Assembly (NCBI RefSeq): GCF_014650675.1
Contig: NZ_BMVK01000025.1
Location: forward strand, 33,335 to 97,334
Origin: Streptomyces anulatus
GTDB lineage: Bacteria; Actinomycetota; Actinomycetes; Streptomycetales; Streptomycetaceae
Length of the DNA: 64,000 nucleotides
Reading direction: 5' to 3'
The notes beneath the pieces were generated by a model, which made no database searches, was not told the DNA's origin, and saw only the letters and a program-made list of their open reading frames with translations. A program made the translations under genes and the position numbers. Every line of letters begins with the position of its first letter. Positions within the stretch are counted from its first letter, which is position 1. Positions 25,802 through 34,900 of the stretch are shown here, piece after piece.

Positions 25802-26860
25802 ATGTTCACGACTGAGGTGGAGCGCCCCGTGCCCGGGGGGACGAACGGGACCCGCCGACGGCGGGCCGTGGGGCTGGGCGTCCTCACGACGGCCCTGGTG
25901 ATCGCGGCGGCGGTGTCGTTGGCCGTCGGGGCGCGCGCGTTGAGCCCCGCCGAGGTCTGGCACGGCCTGTTCGCGGACCCCGAGCCCGACCAGAAGCTCA
26001 CCGAGATCCGGCTCATCGTGCAGACCGTGCGCGTGCCCCGCACGGTCCTCGCGATCGTGGCGGGCCTGGCCCTGGGCGTGGGCGGCGCACTGATCCAGGG
26101 GTACACGCGCAACCCGATCGCCGACACGGGGCTGCTGGGCGTCAACGCCGGAGCCTCCTTCGCCGTGGTGTCGGTCATCGCCCTGTTCGGGTTCACCAAC
26201 CCGTTCCAGTACGTCTGGTTCGCCTTCGTCGGCGCGGGAATCGCCGGGGTCGTCGTCTTCGGCCTGGCGAGCATCGGCAGGGGGGCGGGCAACCCCCTGA
26301 CCCTCGCTCTGGCCGGGCAGGGCGTCACGGTGTTCCTCGCGGCGATGACCACGGCGGTGGCCCTGTCCGACCAGAAGTCGTTGAACGCCCTGCGGTTCTG
26401 GAACGCGGGTTCCGTCGCCGGCGTCGGGTTCGACGTCATCTGGCCGGTGACGGCGTTCATCGCCGTCGGGCTGGTCCTGGCGCTGATCACGCTGCCCGCC
26501 CTCAACCTGCTCAACCTGGGCGACGACGTGGCGCGCGGCCTGGGAGTGAACATCGCGGTGAGCCGGAGCGTCGGCATCGTCGCCATCACGCTGCTGGCGG
26601 GGGCCGCCACGGCGGCCTGTGGTCCCATCGCCTTCCTCGGGCTGATGGTGGCCCACGTGGCCCGCTACCTGACCGGCCCCGACTACCGCTGGCTGGTGCC
26701 GTACGCGGGTCTGCTCGGTTCCGGCGTCCTGCTGGTCTGCGACATCGTGGGCCGCCTGGTCGTGCGTCCGGGGGAGTTGGAGTCGGGCGTCGTCGTCGCC
26801 CTTCTCGGAGCTCCGTTCTTCGCGGTCCTGGTGTGGCGGGGAAAGTTCAAGAGCGCATGA
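25802..26860 (+). CDS. cchC: Ferric-siderophore ABC transporter permease CchC
   Basis: A 352-residue FecCD/BtuC-type permease with about nine or ten helices. The family segments RVPRTVLAIVAGLALGVGGA, IQGYTRNPIADTGLLGVNAGA and ACGPIAFLGLMVAHVAR (the ATPase-coupling region) are all present. It forms the membrane channel for ferri-coelichelin with CchD and CchE. The 3' end overlaps cchD. No good iron box was seen in the 40 bp between the cchB terminator and this ATG. Confidence 0.93.
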   Translation: MFTTEVERPVPGGTNGTRRRRAVGLGVLTTALVIAAAVSLAVGARALSPAEVWHGLFADPEPDQKLTEIRLIVQTVRVPRTVLAIVAGLALGVGGALIQGYTRNPIADTGLLGVNAGASFAVVSVIALFGFTNPFQYVWFAFVGAGIAGVVVFGLASIGRGAGNPLTLALAGQGVTVFLAAMTTAVALSDQKSLNALRFWNAGSVAGVGFDVIWPVTAFIAVGLVLALITLPALNLLNLGDDVARGLGVNIAVSRSVGIVAITLLAGAATAACGPIAFLGLMVAHVARYLTGPDYRWLVPYAGLLGSGVLLVCDIVGRLVVRPGELESGVVVALLGAPFFAVLVWRGKFKSA

Positions 26861-27960
26861 GGCGGGTTCACGAACACATGAGGGAAGTCCAGGAGCCCAT
26901 GAGCGGGACCGAAGCGAAAGCGTCGATGCCGCCGGGCGTGCGGCTCGGCCAGGTGTCGTTCGTCTGGCGGCCCTGGCTCGTGCTGGTCACGCTGGTGCTC
27001 GCGGCGGCGGCCTTCCTGGTCTTCTGCCTCTCCATCGGCGTCGGGGACTTTCCCATCGGCCTCTCCCGGGTCGTCGCCACCCTCTTCGGCCGGGGCGAAC
27101 AGGTCGACGAGTTCGTGGTCATGGACCTCCGGATGCCCCGGGCGCTGGCCGGTCTCATCGTGGGCATCGCCCTGGGCCTCTCCGGGGCCATCACCCAGTC
27201 CGTGGCGCGCAATCCGCTCGCCAGCCCGGACATCCTGGGGATCACCACCGGAGCCGGCGCCGTCGCGGTGTTCCTGGTGACGACGACGGGCGGCACCGCC
27301 GCAGCGGTCGCCGGTTCGGTCGGGCTGTCCTCGGCGGCCCTCCTGGGCGGCCTCGGCACGGGGCTGCTGGTGTACTTCCTCGCCTGGCGACGCGGGGTCG
27401 ACGGCTTCCGCCTCATCCTCATCGGCATCTCGGTCACCGCGATGATGCAGGCCGTCACGACCTGGCTGCTGGCCTCCGCCGACATCCGGGACGTGGCGCG
27501 CGCCCAGGTGTGGCTGGTCGGCTCGCTGGACAACCGGACCTGGGACGAGGTCCGGGTGGCGTTCTGGTGCACGCTCGTCCTGCTGGTCGTCGTGGCCGCG
27601 GTGGCCTTCCCGTTCAAGCCCATGCACCTCGGTGACGACGTCGCCGCCGGGCTGGGCGTACGGTTCGCGCGGGTCCGGGCCGTCCTGCTGCTCTGTGCCG
27701 TCCTGCTGGCCGCGGTGGGGGTGAGCGCGGCGGGTCCGGTGCCGTTCGTCGCCCTGGTGGCGCCGCAGGTCGCGATGCGTCTGGTGCGTTGGCCGACCCC
27801 GCCGTTGATCGCCTCCGGCCTGGTGGGCGCGCTGCTGCTGATCGGCTCCGACCTGATCGCCCGCGCGGTGCTGCCGATCGGCCTGCCGGTCGGAGTGGTC
27901 ACCGCGGTGATCGGCGGACCGTTCCTCGTCTACCTGTTGGTACGGGCGAACCTCCGGTAG
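26857..27960 (+). CDS. cchD: Ferric-siderophore ABC transporter permease CchD
   Basis: A 367-residue FecCD-type permease, second half of the importer with CchC. Diagnostic segments are RMPRALAGLIVGIALGLSGA, QSVARNPLASPDILGITTGA and SAAGPVPFVALVAPQVAMRL. The start at 26857 is in an ATGA overlap with the cchC stop. Other candidates are a GTG at 26833 and ATGs at 26878 and 26899; the last has AGGAG three bases upstream. The N-terminus before the first helix is unusually Met/Glu/Arg rich because of this ambiguity. Confidence 0.9.
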   Translation: MRRVHEHMREVQEPMSGTEAKASMPPGVRLGQVSFVWRPWLVLVTLVLAAAAFLVFCLSIGVGDFPIGLSRVVATLFGRGEQVDEFVVMDLRMPRALAGLIVGIALGLSGAITQSVARNPLASPDILGITTGAGAVAVFLVTTTGGTAAAVAGSVGLSSAALLGGLGTGLLVYFLAWRRGVDGFRLILIGISVTAMMQAVTTWLLASADIRDVARAQVWLVGSLDNRTWDEVRVAFWCTLVLLVVVAAVAFPFKPMHLGDDVAAGLGVRFARVRAVLLLCAVLLAAVGVSAAGPVPFVALVAPQVAMRLVRWPTPPLIASGLVGALLLIGSDLIARAVLPIGLPVGVVTAVIGGPFLVYLLVRANLR

Positions 27961-27965
27961 ATGGT

Positions 27966-27984
27966 AGAAGTAAGGCGAACCTCA
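27966..27984. promoter_or_regulatory. Degenerate iron box before cchE
   Basis: About 12 of 19 positions match the iron-box consensus, including the TAAGGC and ACCT half-site cores. It lies in the 37-bp gap between cchD and cchE, 14 bp before the GTG of cchE. Confidence 0.45.
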
Positions 27985-27997
27985 ACAAGGGGGGCTT

Positions 27998-28834
27998 GTG
28001 GCCGCTCAGTTCACCGCCCGGACCGAAGCGGGCGTCCAGGACGTCCCACGGCTGGCAGCCAGGGGCATCACCGTCGGGTACGGCGACCGGACGGTCATCG
28101 AGGAGCTCGACGTAGCCGTTCCACCCGGGGTGATCACGACGATCATCGGCCCCAACGGATGCGGGAAGTCGACCCTGTTGCGTACCCTGAGCCGACTGCT
28201 GAAGCCGGCCGGCGGTTCCGTCGTGCTGGACGGCGAGGACATCGGCAGGCTCCGGACCAGGGACGTCGCGAAGAAGCTCGGGCTGCTGCCGCAGGCGCCG
28301 GTGGCGCCGGAAGGGCTGACCGTCGCCGACCTCGTCGCCCGAGGCCGCCACCCGCACCAGAGCTGGCTGCGGCAGTGGTCGTCGGACGACGCGGACGTGG
28401 TGCGGCGCGCGCTGGCCATGACCGGAGTGGCCGACCTGGCCGACCGGCCCGTCGACTCGCTGTCCGGCGGCCAGCGCCAGCGCGTGTGGATATCGATGAC
28501 CCTGGCCCAGGGCACCGACCTGCTGCTGCTGGACGAGCCGACCACCTACCTGGACCTGGCGCACGCGATCGACGTACTCGACCTGGTCGACGATCTGCAC
28601 GAGTCGGGCCGCACTGTCGTCATGGTCCTGCACGACCTCAATCTGGCCACGCGCTACAGCGACAACCTCGTCGTCATGCGGGCGGGAGCCGTCCTGGCGC
28701 AGGGACACCCCCGGGACGTGATCACCGCCGAGCTGCTCCACGAGGCGTTCGGGCTGCGGGCCAAGGTGATCGACGATCCGGTGGGCGACCGGCCGCTCAT
28801 CGTGCCGATCGGTCGCACGCACGTCCGGTCCTGA
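27998..28834 (+). CDS. cchE: Ferric-siderophore ABC transporter ATPase CchE
   Basis: A 278-residue FepC-type ATPase with Walker A IIGPNGCGKSTLL (about residues 48-60), Q-loop LGLLPQAP, signature LSGGQRQRVWI (about 153), Walker B LLLLDEPTTYLDL (about 173) and switch His VLHDLNLA. It powers CchCD. The GTG start follows an AAGGGGGG purine run. The C-terminal extension after VLAQGHP is typical of siderophore importers. A degenerate iron box upstream suggests its own iron control. Confidence 0.94.
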   Translation: MAAQFTARTEAGVQDVPRLAARGITVGYGDRTVIEELDVAVPPGVITTIIGPNGCGKSTLLRTLSRLLKPAGGSVVLDGEDIGRLRTRDVAKKLGLLPQAPVAPEGLTVADLVARGRHPHQSWLRQWSSDDADVVRRALAMTGVADLADRPVDSLSGGQRQRVWISMTLAQGTDLLLLDEPTTYLDLAHAIDVLDLVDDLHESGRTVVMVLHDLNLATRYSDNLVVMRAGAVLAQGHPRDVITAELLHEAFGLRAKVIDDPVGDRPLIVPIGRTHVRS

Positions 28835-28913
28835 CCGCGGAAAAGCCCTGTTCCGAGCGGCTGCTGACCACCTGACAGCTCCAACTCATCCCGACCGGAG
28901 GAAAGTTATCCGG

Positions 28914-28932
28914 TAAGGCTAGGCTGACCTCA
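28914..28932. promoter_or_regulatory. Iron box for cchF
   Basis: TAAGGCTAGGCTGACCTCA matches the 19-bp consensus at 14 of 19 positions. It lies about 70 bp upstream of the cchF ATG and probably controls cchF and the cchGHI genes behind it. Confidence 0.8.
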
Positions 28933-29003
28933 CTTGCTCGGGGTACAGTCTGGCTGCCCTCGTACCGGGGCGCAGTGGACAGCGCGAAAGCAAGGGATTC
29001 CGG

Positions 29004-30056
29004 ATGTCTCTCCATCGAACGACGCTTGTGAAGCCGTGGCAGCGACTGGCCGCGGCCATGTCCGCCGCGACCCTCGGCGTCGGTCTCCTCGCGGGATGCG
29101 GTACCGATTCGGCGGACGAGAAGAAGAACGACGACGCCCCCGCCGCTGCCGGGGGCGCGTTCCCCGTCACGGTGGAGCACGCGTTCGGATCCACCGAGGT
29201 CAGCAAGGCGCCGAAGCGGGTCGTCACCGTCGGCTACACCGACGACCAGGCCGTCCTGGCGTTCGGCGTCAAGCCGGTCGGCATGGTCGACCAGTACCCG
29301 AACCCGGCCGGGCAGACGCCCGACATCAACACGCAGTGGCCCTGGGTGAAGGACCAGTGGGGCGACACCCGCCCCGAGGTCGTCATGAAGAACGGTGACG
29401 CGGGCCCCAACTTCGAGAAGATCGCCTCCCTGCGGCCGGACCTGATCATCGCGGTCTACTCCGAGGTCGACAAGGCGGCCTACGAGAAGCTCTCCAGGAT
29501 CGCCCCGACCGTGGGCCGCACCAAGGGCGAGAAGGAGCTCTTCAGCGCCCCGTGGCAGGACAACGCGGTGCACATCGCCAAGGCGCTCGGCAAGGAGAAG
29601 GAGGGCGCCGAACTGGTCAAGGGCATCCAGACCAAGCTGGACGCGGCCAAGAAGGCGCACCCCGAGTTCGGCGGACAGAAGGCCGTCGCCCTGTCCTGGT
29701 ACAAGGACTCGATCTCGGCGTTCACCTCCACCGACGTCCGGGGCCGGCTCGTCACGGGCACCGGATTCGACTACCAGACCGAGATCGACAAGATCGCCGA
29801 CGGCGGCTTCTCCGCCGAGCTCTCGCCCGAGCGCATCGACCTCATCGACGTCGACCGGATCTTCGTCATCAACGACAAGGCCGACACGGACGCGCTCAAG
29901 AAGTTCGAGCTGTTCAACAACCTCCCGGCCGTCAAGAACGGCAAGGTCTCCTACCTGCTGGACAGCGAGGGCCCGGCGGTCGGCGCGGCGATGTCCCAGG
30001 GCACCCTGCTCTCCCTGCCGTACGCGATCGACGAGCTCGTCGCGTCGGTCAAGTAG
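29004..30056 (+). CDS. cchF: Siderophore-binding lipoprotein CchF
   Basis: A 350-residue FepB/FhuD-type binding protein. The N-terminus has basic residues, a hydrophobic stretch and the lipobox LLAGC (Cys about residue 32), so it is a lipid-anchored extracytoplasmic protein. The mature part has RVVTVGYTDDQAVLAFGV and FEKIASLRPDLIIAV, standard segments of periplasmic siderophore-binding folds. It delivers ferri-coelichelin to CchCDE. It is preceded by an iron box and followed 46 bp later by cchG. Confidence 0.94.
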   Translation: MSLHRTTLVKPWQRLAAAMSAATLGVGLLAGCGTDSADEKKNDDAPAAAGGAFPVTVEHAFGSTEVSKAPKRVVTVGYTDDQAVLAFGVKPVGMVDQYPNPAGQTPDINTQWPWVKDQWGDTRPEVVMKNGDAGPNFEKIASLRPDLIIAVYSEVDKAAYEKLSRIAPTVGRTKGEKELFSAPWQDNAVHIAKALGKEKEGAELVKGIQTKLDAAKKAHPEFGGQKAVALSWYKDSISAFTSTDVRGRLVTGTGFDYQTEIDKIADGGFSAELSPERIDLIDVDRIFVINDKADTDALKKFELFNNLPAVKNGKVSYLLDSEGPAVGAAMSQGTLLSLPYAIDELVASVK

Positions 30057-30102
30057 CGATGACGATCCGACGGTCCCTTCCCCGGCGAGATCCGGTCCGC
30101 GT

Positions 30103-31890
30103 GTGACTACCACCCAAACCCCCGTCGCCGGAACGACCCTGCGCACGGCCACCGGGCGCGAGGCCACCCGCTGGGTGGCCGAGCACTGCGGGCGAGCACG
30201 GTGGCTGACCGCCTCCACCGTGCTCACCACGGTGGCCGGGGCCGCGCTGCAAGTGGTCCCTGTGCTGCTCCTCGGCCGGGTCGTCGACGGGGTGGTCGGG
30301 GGTGAGCCACGTTCGATACTGCTCACCGTCGGCGTGCTGATGGTGGGTGCGGCGCTCCTCGGCGCCGCGGCCTCCGCGGCCTCCACGTACCTGATCGGGA
30401 AGCTCGGCGCCGAACTGCTCGCACGACTCCGCGAGGAGGCCGTGCGAGCCGTTCTGGGGATGCCGAGCGCGCGTGTCGAGCAGGTGGGGCGGGGGGACGT
30501 GCTGTCCCGGGTCGGCGACGATGTCGCGGTGCTCTCCAAGGGCATCCGTACGGCCATTCCCACCGTGTTCTCGGCCGGAGTCCTGGTGGCCATCGCGACG
30601 ATCGGCATGTTCGGTCTCGACTGGCGGCTCGGCCTGGCAGGAGCAGGCGCCCTGCCCGCCTACGCGCTGGCGCTCCGCTGGTACCTGCCCCGCTCGGCGC
30701 CGCTCTACCGCGAGCAGCGGGTGGCCCAGGCCGATCGCGCGCAGGCGCTGATCAGCGGACTGAACGGCATCGACACGGTCCGGGCCTACCGTATGGAGGA
30801 CTCCGTACGGGAGAAGGTCACCAGCGAGTCGTGGCGGGTGCGCGACCTCGGCGTCGAGGTGTTCCGGTTCTTCGGACGGTTCGTCGGCCGGGAGAACCGG
30901 GCCGAGTTCATCGGCCTCGTCCTGATCCTGGTCGTCGGGTACGCCCTGCTGGAGGCGGATGCCGCCACCCTGGGCGAGGTGTCGGCCGCCCCGCTGATGT
31001 TCCACCGCCTGTTCACCCCGCTCGGCGCCATCATGTTCACCTTCGACGAGGCGCAGAAGTCCGGCGCGAGCCTCACCCGGCTCGTCGGCGTGTTCTCGGA
31101 GCCCTCCGAGGCGCGGCTGGTGGGCGACGGCTCCGTGGCCACGGCCGACATCGCGCCGTACCCCGTCACCGTGCGGGACCTGACGTTCACCTATCCCGGT
31201 TCCGACGACCCGGTCCTGCGGGGGGTGACCCTGTCCATTCCGGCCGGCGGTTCGCTCGCCCTGGTCGGAGCGACGGGCGCCGGCAAGTCGACCCTGGCCG
31301 CGCTCATCGCCGGCATCGGGAGGCCGCAGGAGGGGGCCGTGCGCATCGGGTCGCACGACCTCGCGGATACGGACGAGGCCGGGGCGCGGGCCCTGGTGAG
31401 CATCCTGACCCAGGAGACCCATGTGTTCTCCGGTCCGCTCGCCGACGACCTGCGGCTCGCCGCACCCGGCGCGAGCGATGACGAGCTGGGGGAGGCGCTG
31501 CGCACGGTCGGTGCCGGGGGATGGCTCGAACTGCTCCCCGACGGTCTGAACACCACGGTCGGCGAGGGCGGCGAACGCCTGGACGTCACCAAGGTCGCCC
31601 AGATCGCCCTGGCCCGGCTGGTGCTCAGCCGGTCCCCCGTGGTCGTGCTCGACGAATCGACCGCGGAGGCGGGCAGTGAGGGCGCGGCCGAGCTGGAACG
31701 CGCCGTGCTGGCCGCCTGCTCCGGCCGGACCACGCTGTTCGTGGCCCACCGGCTGACCCAGGCGATGGCGGCGGACCGGATCGCCGTGCTCGACGAGGGG
31801 CGCGTGGTGGAGGAGGGAACGCACAGCGAACTGGTCGAGCTGGGCGGCCAGTACGCCCGGCTGTGGCGTGCGTGGCGAGAGGGCAGTTGA
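30103..31890 (+). CDS. cchG: ABC exporter half-transporter CchG
   Basis: A 595-residue protein with a six-helix membrane domain (residues ~30-330) fused to a nucleotide-binding domain. The Walker A is intact (VGATGAGKSTL, about residue 388), the Q-loop is LTQETHVF, Walker B VVVLDEST and switch His VAHRL. The ABC signature is lost: where LSGGQRQR is expected the protein reads RLDVTKVAQ. CchI shows the reverse pattern, so the two probably work as a heterodimer with one consensus ATP site to export coelichelin. It starts at GTG 30103, 46 bp after cchF. Confidence 0.9.
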   Translation: MTTTQTPVAGTTLRTATGREATRWVAEHCGRARWLTASTVLTTVAGAALQVVPVLLLGRVVDGVVGGEPRSILLTVGVLMVGAALLGAAASAASTYLIGKLGAELLARLREEAVRAVLGMPSARVEQVGRGDVLSRVGDDVAVLSKGIRTAIPTVFSAGVLVAIATIGMFGLDWRLGLAGAGALPAYALALRWYLPRSAPLYREQRVAQADRAQALISGLNGIDTVRAYRMEDSVREKVTSESWRVRDLGVEVFRFFGRFVGRENRAEFIGLVLILVVGYALLEADAATLGEVSAAPLMFHRLFTPLGAIMFTFDEAQKSGASLTRLVGVFSEPSEARLVGDGSVATADIAPYPVTVRDLTFTYPGSDDPVLRGVTLSIPAGGSLALVGATGAGKSTLAALIAGIGRPQEGAVRIGSHDLADTDEAGARALVSILTQETHVFSGPLADDLRLAAPGASDDELGEALRTVGAGGWLELLPDGLNTTVGEGGERLDVTKVAQIALARLVLSRSPVVVLDESTAEAGSEGAAELERAVLAACSGRTTLFVAHRLTQAMAADRIAVLDEGRVVEEGTHSELVELGGQYARLWRAWREGS

Positions 31891-31949
31891 GCGCGGCCCG
31901 GCCGACGGCCGGACCCGGTCGCATACCGCGAAAGGATGCTGAGACTTCG

Positions 31950-34900
31950 ATGTCCGAACCGAGTGCTTCTCGCATGGCGCTTTCCTCCACTCGGCTGGCC
32001 GCCGTACGCCGGCGGACCGGCGACTACAGCGACCGGACCATCGTCGAAGCGTGCGCCGTCGGCCTCGCGTACTGGGCGACCGGTTCCGCCCCGGACGGCA
32101 TGGAGCTGACACCCGCCACGCCCTTTCCCGACGTCCTTGAACGGGTTCACAACGGATCCGTCGGGAACGGCGGTCGGCCGGTCGATGCCGAGTGCCTCAC
32201 CATCGCCGTGCCGGCCGGGACCGACCCGGTCGACGCCCAGCAGGCACTCGACGACCTGGCCGACTTCCCCGACCGGCCCGTCGGCACCATAGGCCCGTCC
32301 GGTCCCCGCGCCCGGGCCGAGGAACTGGCCCGGTGGAACGACACCCGTGCGGACCGGGTCCGCCCGACCCTCATGGAGCTGTTCCACGAGCAGGCGCGCC
32401 TGCGGCCGGACGCCGTCGCGATCGTCGACGAGCACCGATCGCTGACGTACCGCGAAGCGGACCGGCTGTCCGCCCAGTTGGCGCACCACCTGATCGAACG
32501 AGGCCTCGGCCCGGAACAGGTCGTCGGGATCTCGCTCGGCCGCTCCGCCGAGATGGTCGTCGGCCTCCTCGCCGTCCTTCGGGCCGGAGGGGCGTTCGTC
32601 CCCCTCGACCCCCAGTGGCCCGCCACCCGCAGGGCTGTCGTGGTCGAGGACGCCCGGGTCGTGCTGCAGCTCAACTCCACGGGCAAGACGGACGCCGGGG
32701 AACCGGACGCCGTCGCCGTCGACCTCGGCGCCTGGAAGTACGGGGCCCACCCGGTGGACGCGCCCGAGGTGACCGTCCCCGGCGCCTCCCTGGCCTATGT
32801 GATCTTCACGTCCGGCTCCACCGGACGGCCCAAGGGCGCGATGATCCGGCACGAGGCGATCAGCGAACGCCTGTTGTGGCAGTCCGCCGAGATCCTCCAC
32901 TTCGGCCATGACGACGCGTCGCTCTTCAAGGCCCCGCTCTCCTTCGACATCTCCGTCAACGAGATCTTCCTGCCGTTGGTCACCGGCGGCCGTCTCGTGA
33001 TCCTGCGGCCCGGCGGCGAACGCGACCCGCACCATCTGCTCGGCGTCATCGCCGAGCAGCGCGTCACCTTCACCTACCTGGTCTCCTCCATGCTGGACGT
33101 CCTCCTGGAGATCGCGGGCGACTCCGGACGGCTCGACAGCCTGCGGCACGTCTGGTGCGGCGGCGAGGTCCTCACCCCGGAGCTGTACGAGCGGTTCCGC
33201 GACCGCCTCGACATCCCGCTCTACCACGGCTACGGCCCTGCCGAGACGACCATCGGCGTCTCCCACGTCATCTACCGGGGAGCGGCGACACGCCTGTCGA
33301 CCTCCATCGGCAGGGCCAACCCCAACACCCAGCTCTACGTGCTCGACGACGAGCTGCGGCCCGTGCCGGTCGGCGTCGGCGGCGAACTGTACGTCGGGGG
33401 ACTCCTCCTGGGACGCGGATATGTGGGCGCACCAGGTCTCACCGCCTCCCGGTTCGTGGCCAATCCGTTCGCCTCGGACGGTTCCCGGCTGTACCGGACG
33501 GGTGACCTGGCGCGGTACGCCCCGGACGGGTCGCTGGACTTCCTGGGCCGCGCCGACAACCAGGTCAAGATCCGCGGCATGCGGCTGGAGATCGAGGACG
33601 TCGAGGCCTCCCTCGCCGAGCACCCGGGCGTACGGCACACCTGTGTCGTCGCGAAGAAGAACACGGTGGGCGGCACCTACCTGGTCGGATACGTCATCCC
33701 GTCCGGCGGCCACCAGGACCTGAGCGCGGACGACGTCAAGGCGTGGGCCGCGGCCAACATGGTCGAGTACATGGTGCCCACCCACCTCGTCGTGCTGACG
33801 GAGTTCCCCCTCACCGCGAACGGCAAGCTCGACCGGAAGGCGCTGCCGGAACCCTCCGTGGGCGCCGGAGCCCAGGTGACCCCCGCCACCGAGAACGAGC
33901 GCATGGTCTGCGAGGCGGTCGCACGGGTGCTGCGGCTGGACAGCGTCGGCGCGGACGAGGACTTCTTCCAGCTCGGCGGAGACAGCATCCTGGCGATCTC
34001 CCTCCTCAGCGCCCTGCGCGAGGCCGGCCTCCACGTCACGGCGCGGCAGATCTTCACCAACACCGTCGTCGGGGCGCTGGCGGCAGTGGCGAGCGAGGAG
34101 TCCGCCGCCGCCGTCGACCACGGTGACGTCGGGACCGGCACCGTCGTCGGATCGCCCATCGTGCAGTGGCTGGGCGAGACCACGGACGCGATCGACGGCT
34201 TCGTGCAGTCGGTCGTCCTCAACACCCCGGCCGAACTGACCGCCGACGCCCTCGACGACATCCTCGCCGCCGTGCTCGCCCGGCACGACATGCTCCGCGC
34301 CAGGCTCGTACGCGGCGAGCGCTGGGGCTTCGACATCCCGCCGGCCGGGCGGACCGCCTCCTGCTGGGAGCCGAGCGACGCCCCGCCGGCGGATTGCGTC
34401 GCCCTCGCCACCGCGGCGCTCGACCCGGACGACGGCGTCATGCTGCGCGCCGTCTGGCGCCGCGAGGCCCGCCAACTCGTCCTGGTCGCCCACCACGTGG
34501 TGATCGACGGTGTGTCCTGGCGCATCCTCATGGACGACCTGGCCACGGCCTGGCGTCAGCACTCCGCCGGCGCACCCGTCGATCTGCCCCCGGTCGGCAC
34601 GTCGTTCCGGCGCTGGACCCAACTGCTGGGCCGCGCGTCGTTCGACGCCGACCGTGGCCACTACGCCACCCCGCTGCCCGCCGCCGACGCGCCCATCGGC
34701 AGGCGTGCGCTCACCGCGGCCGACACCGTGGCACGGGAACGGACCCGAGCCGTCTCCGTCGGACCCGGGACCACGGCCGCACTGCTGGGCGAGATCCCCG
34801 CGAAGTTCCACGCCGGCGTCAACGACGTCCTGCTGACCGCCCTCGCCGTCGCCCTCGCCCGCTGGCGGCGTGACCGGGGGCAGGACCAGACGTTCGCCCA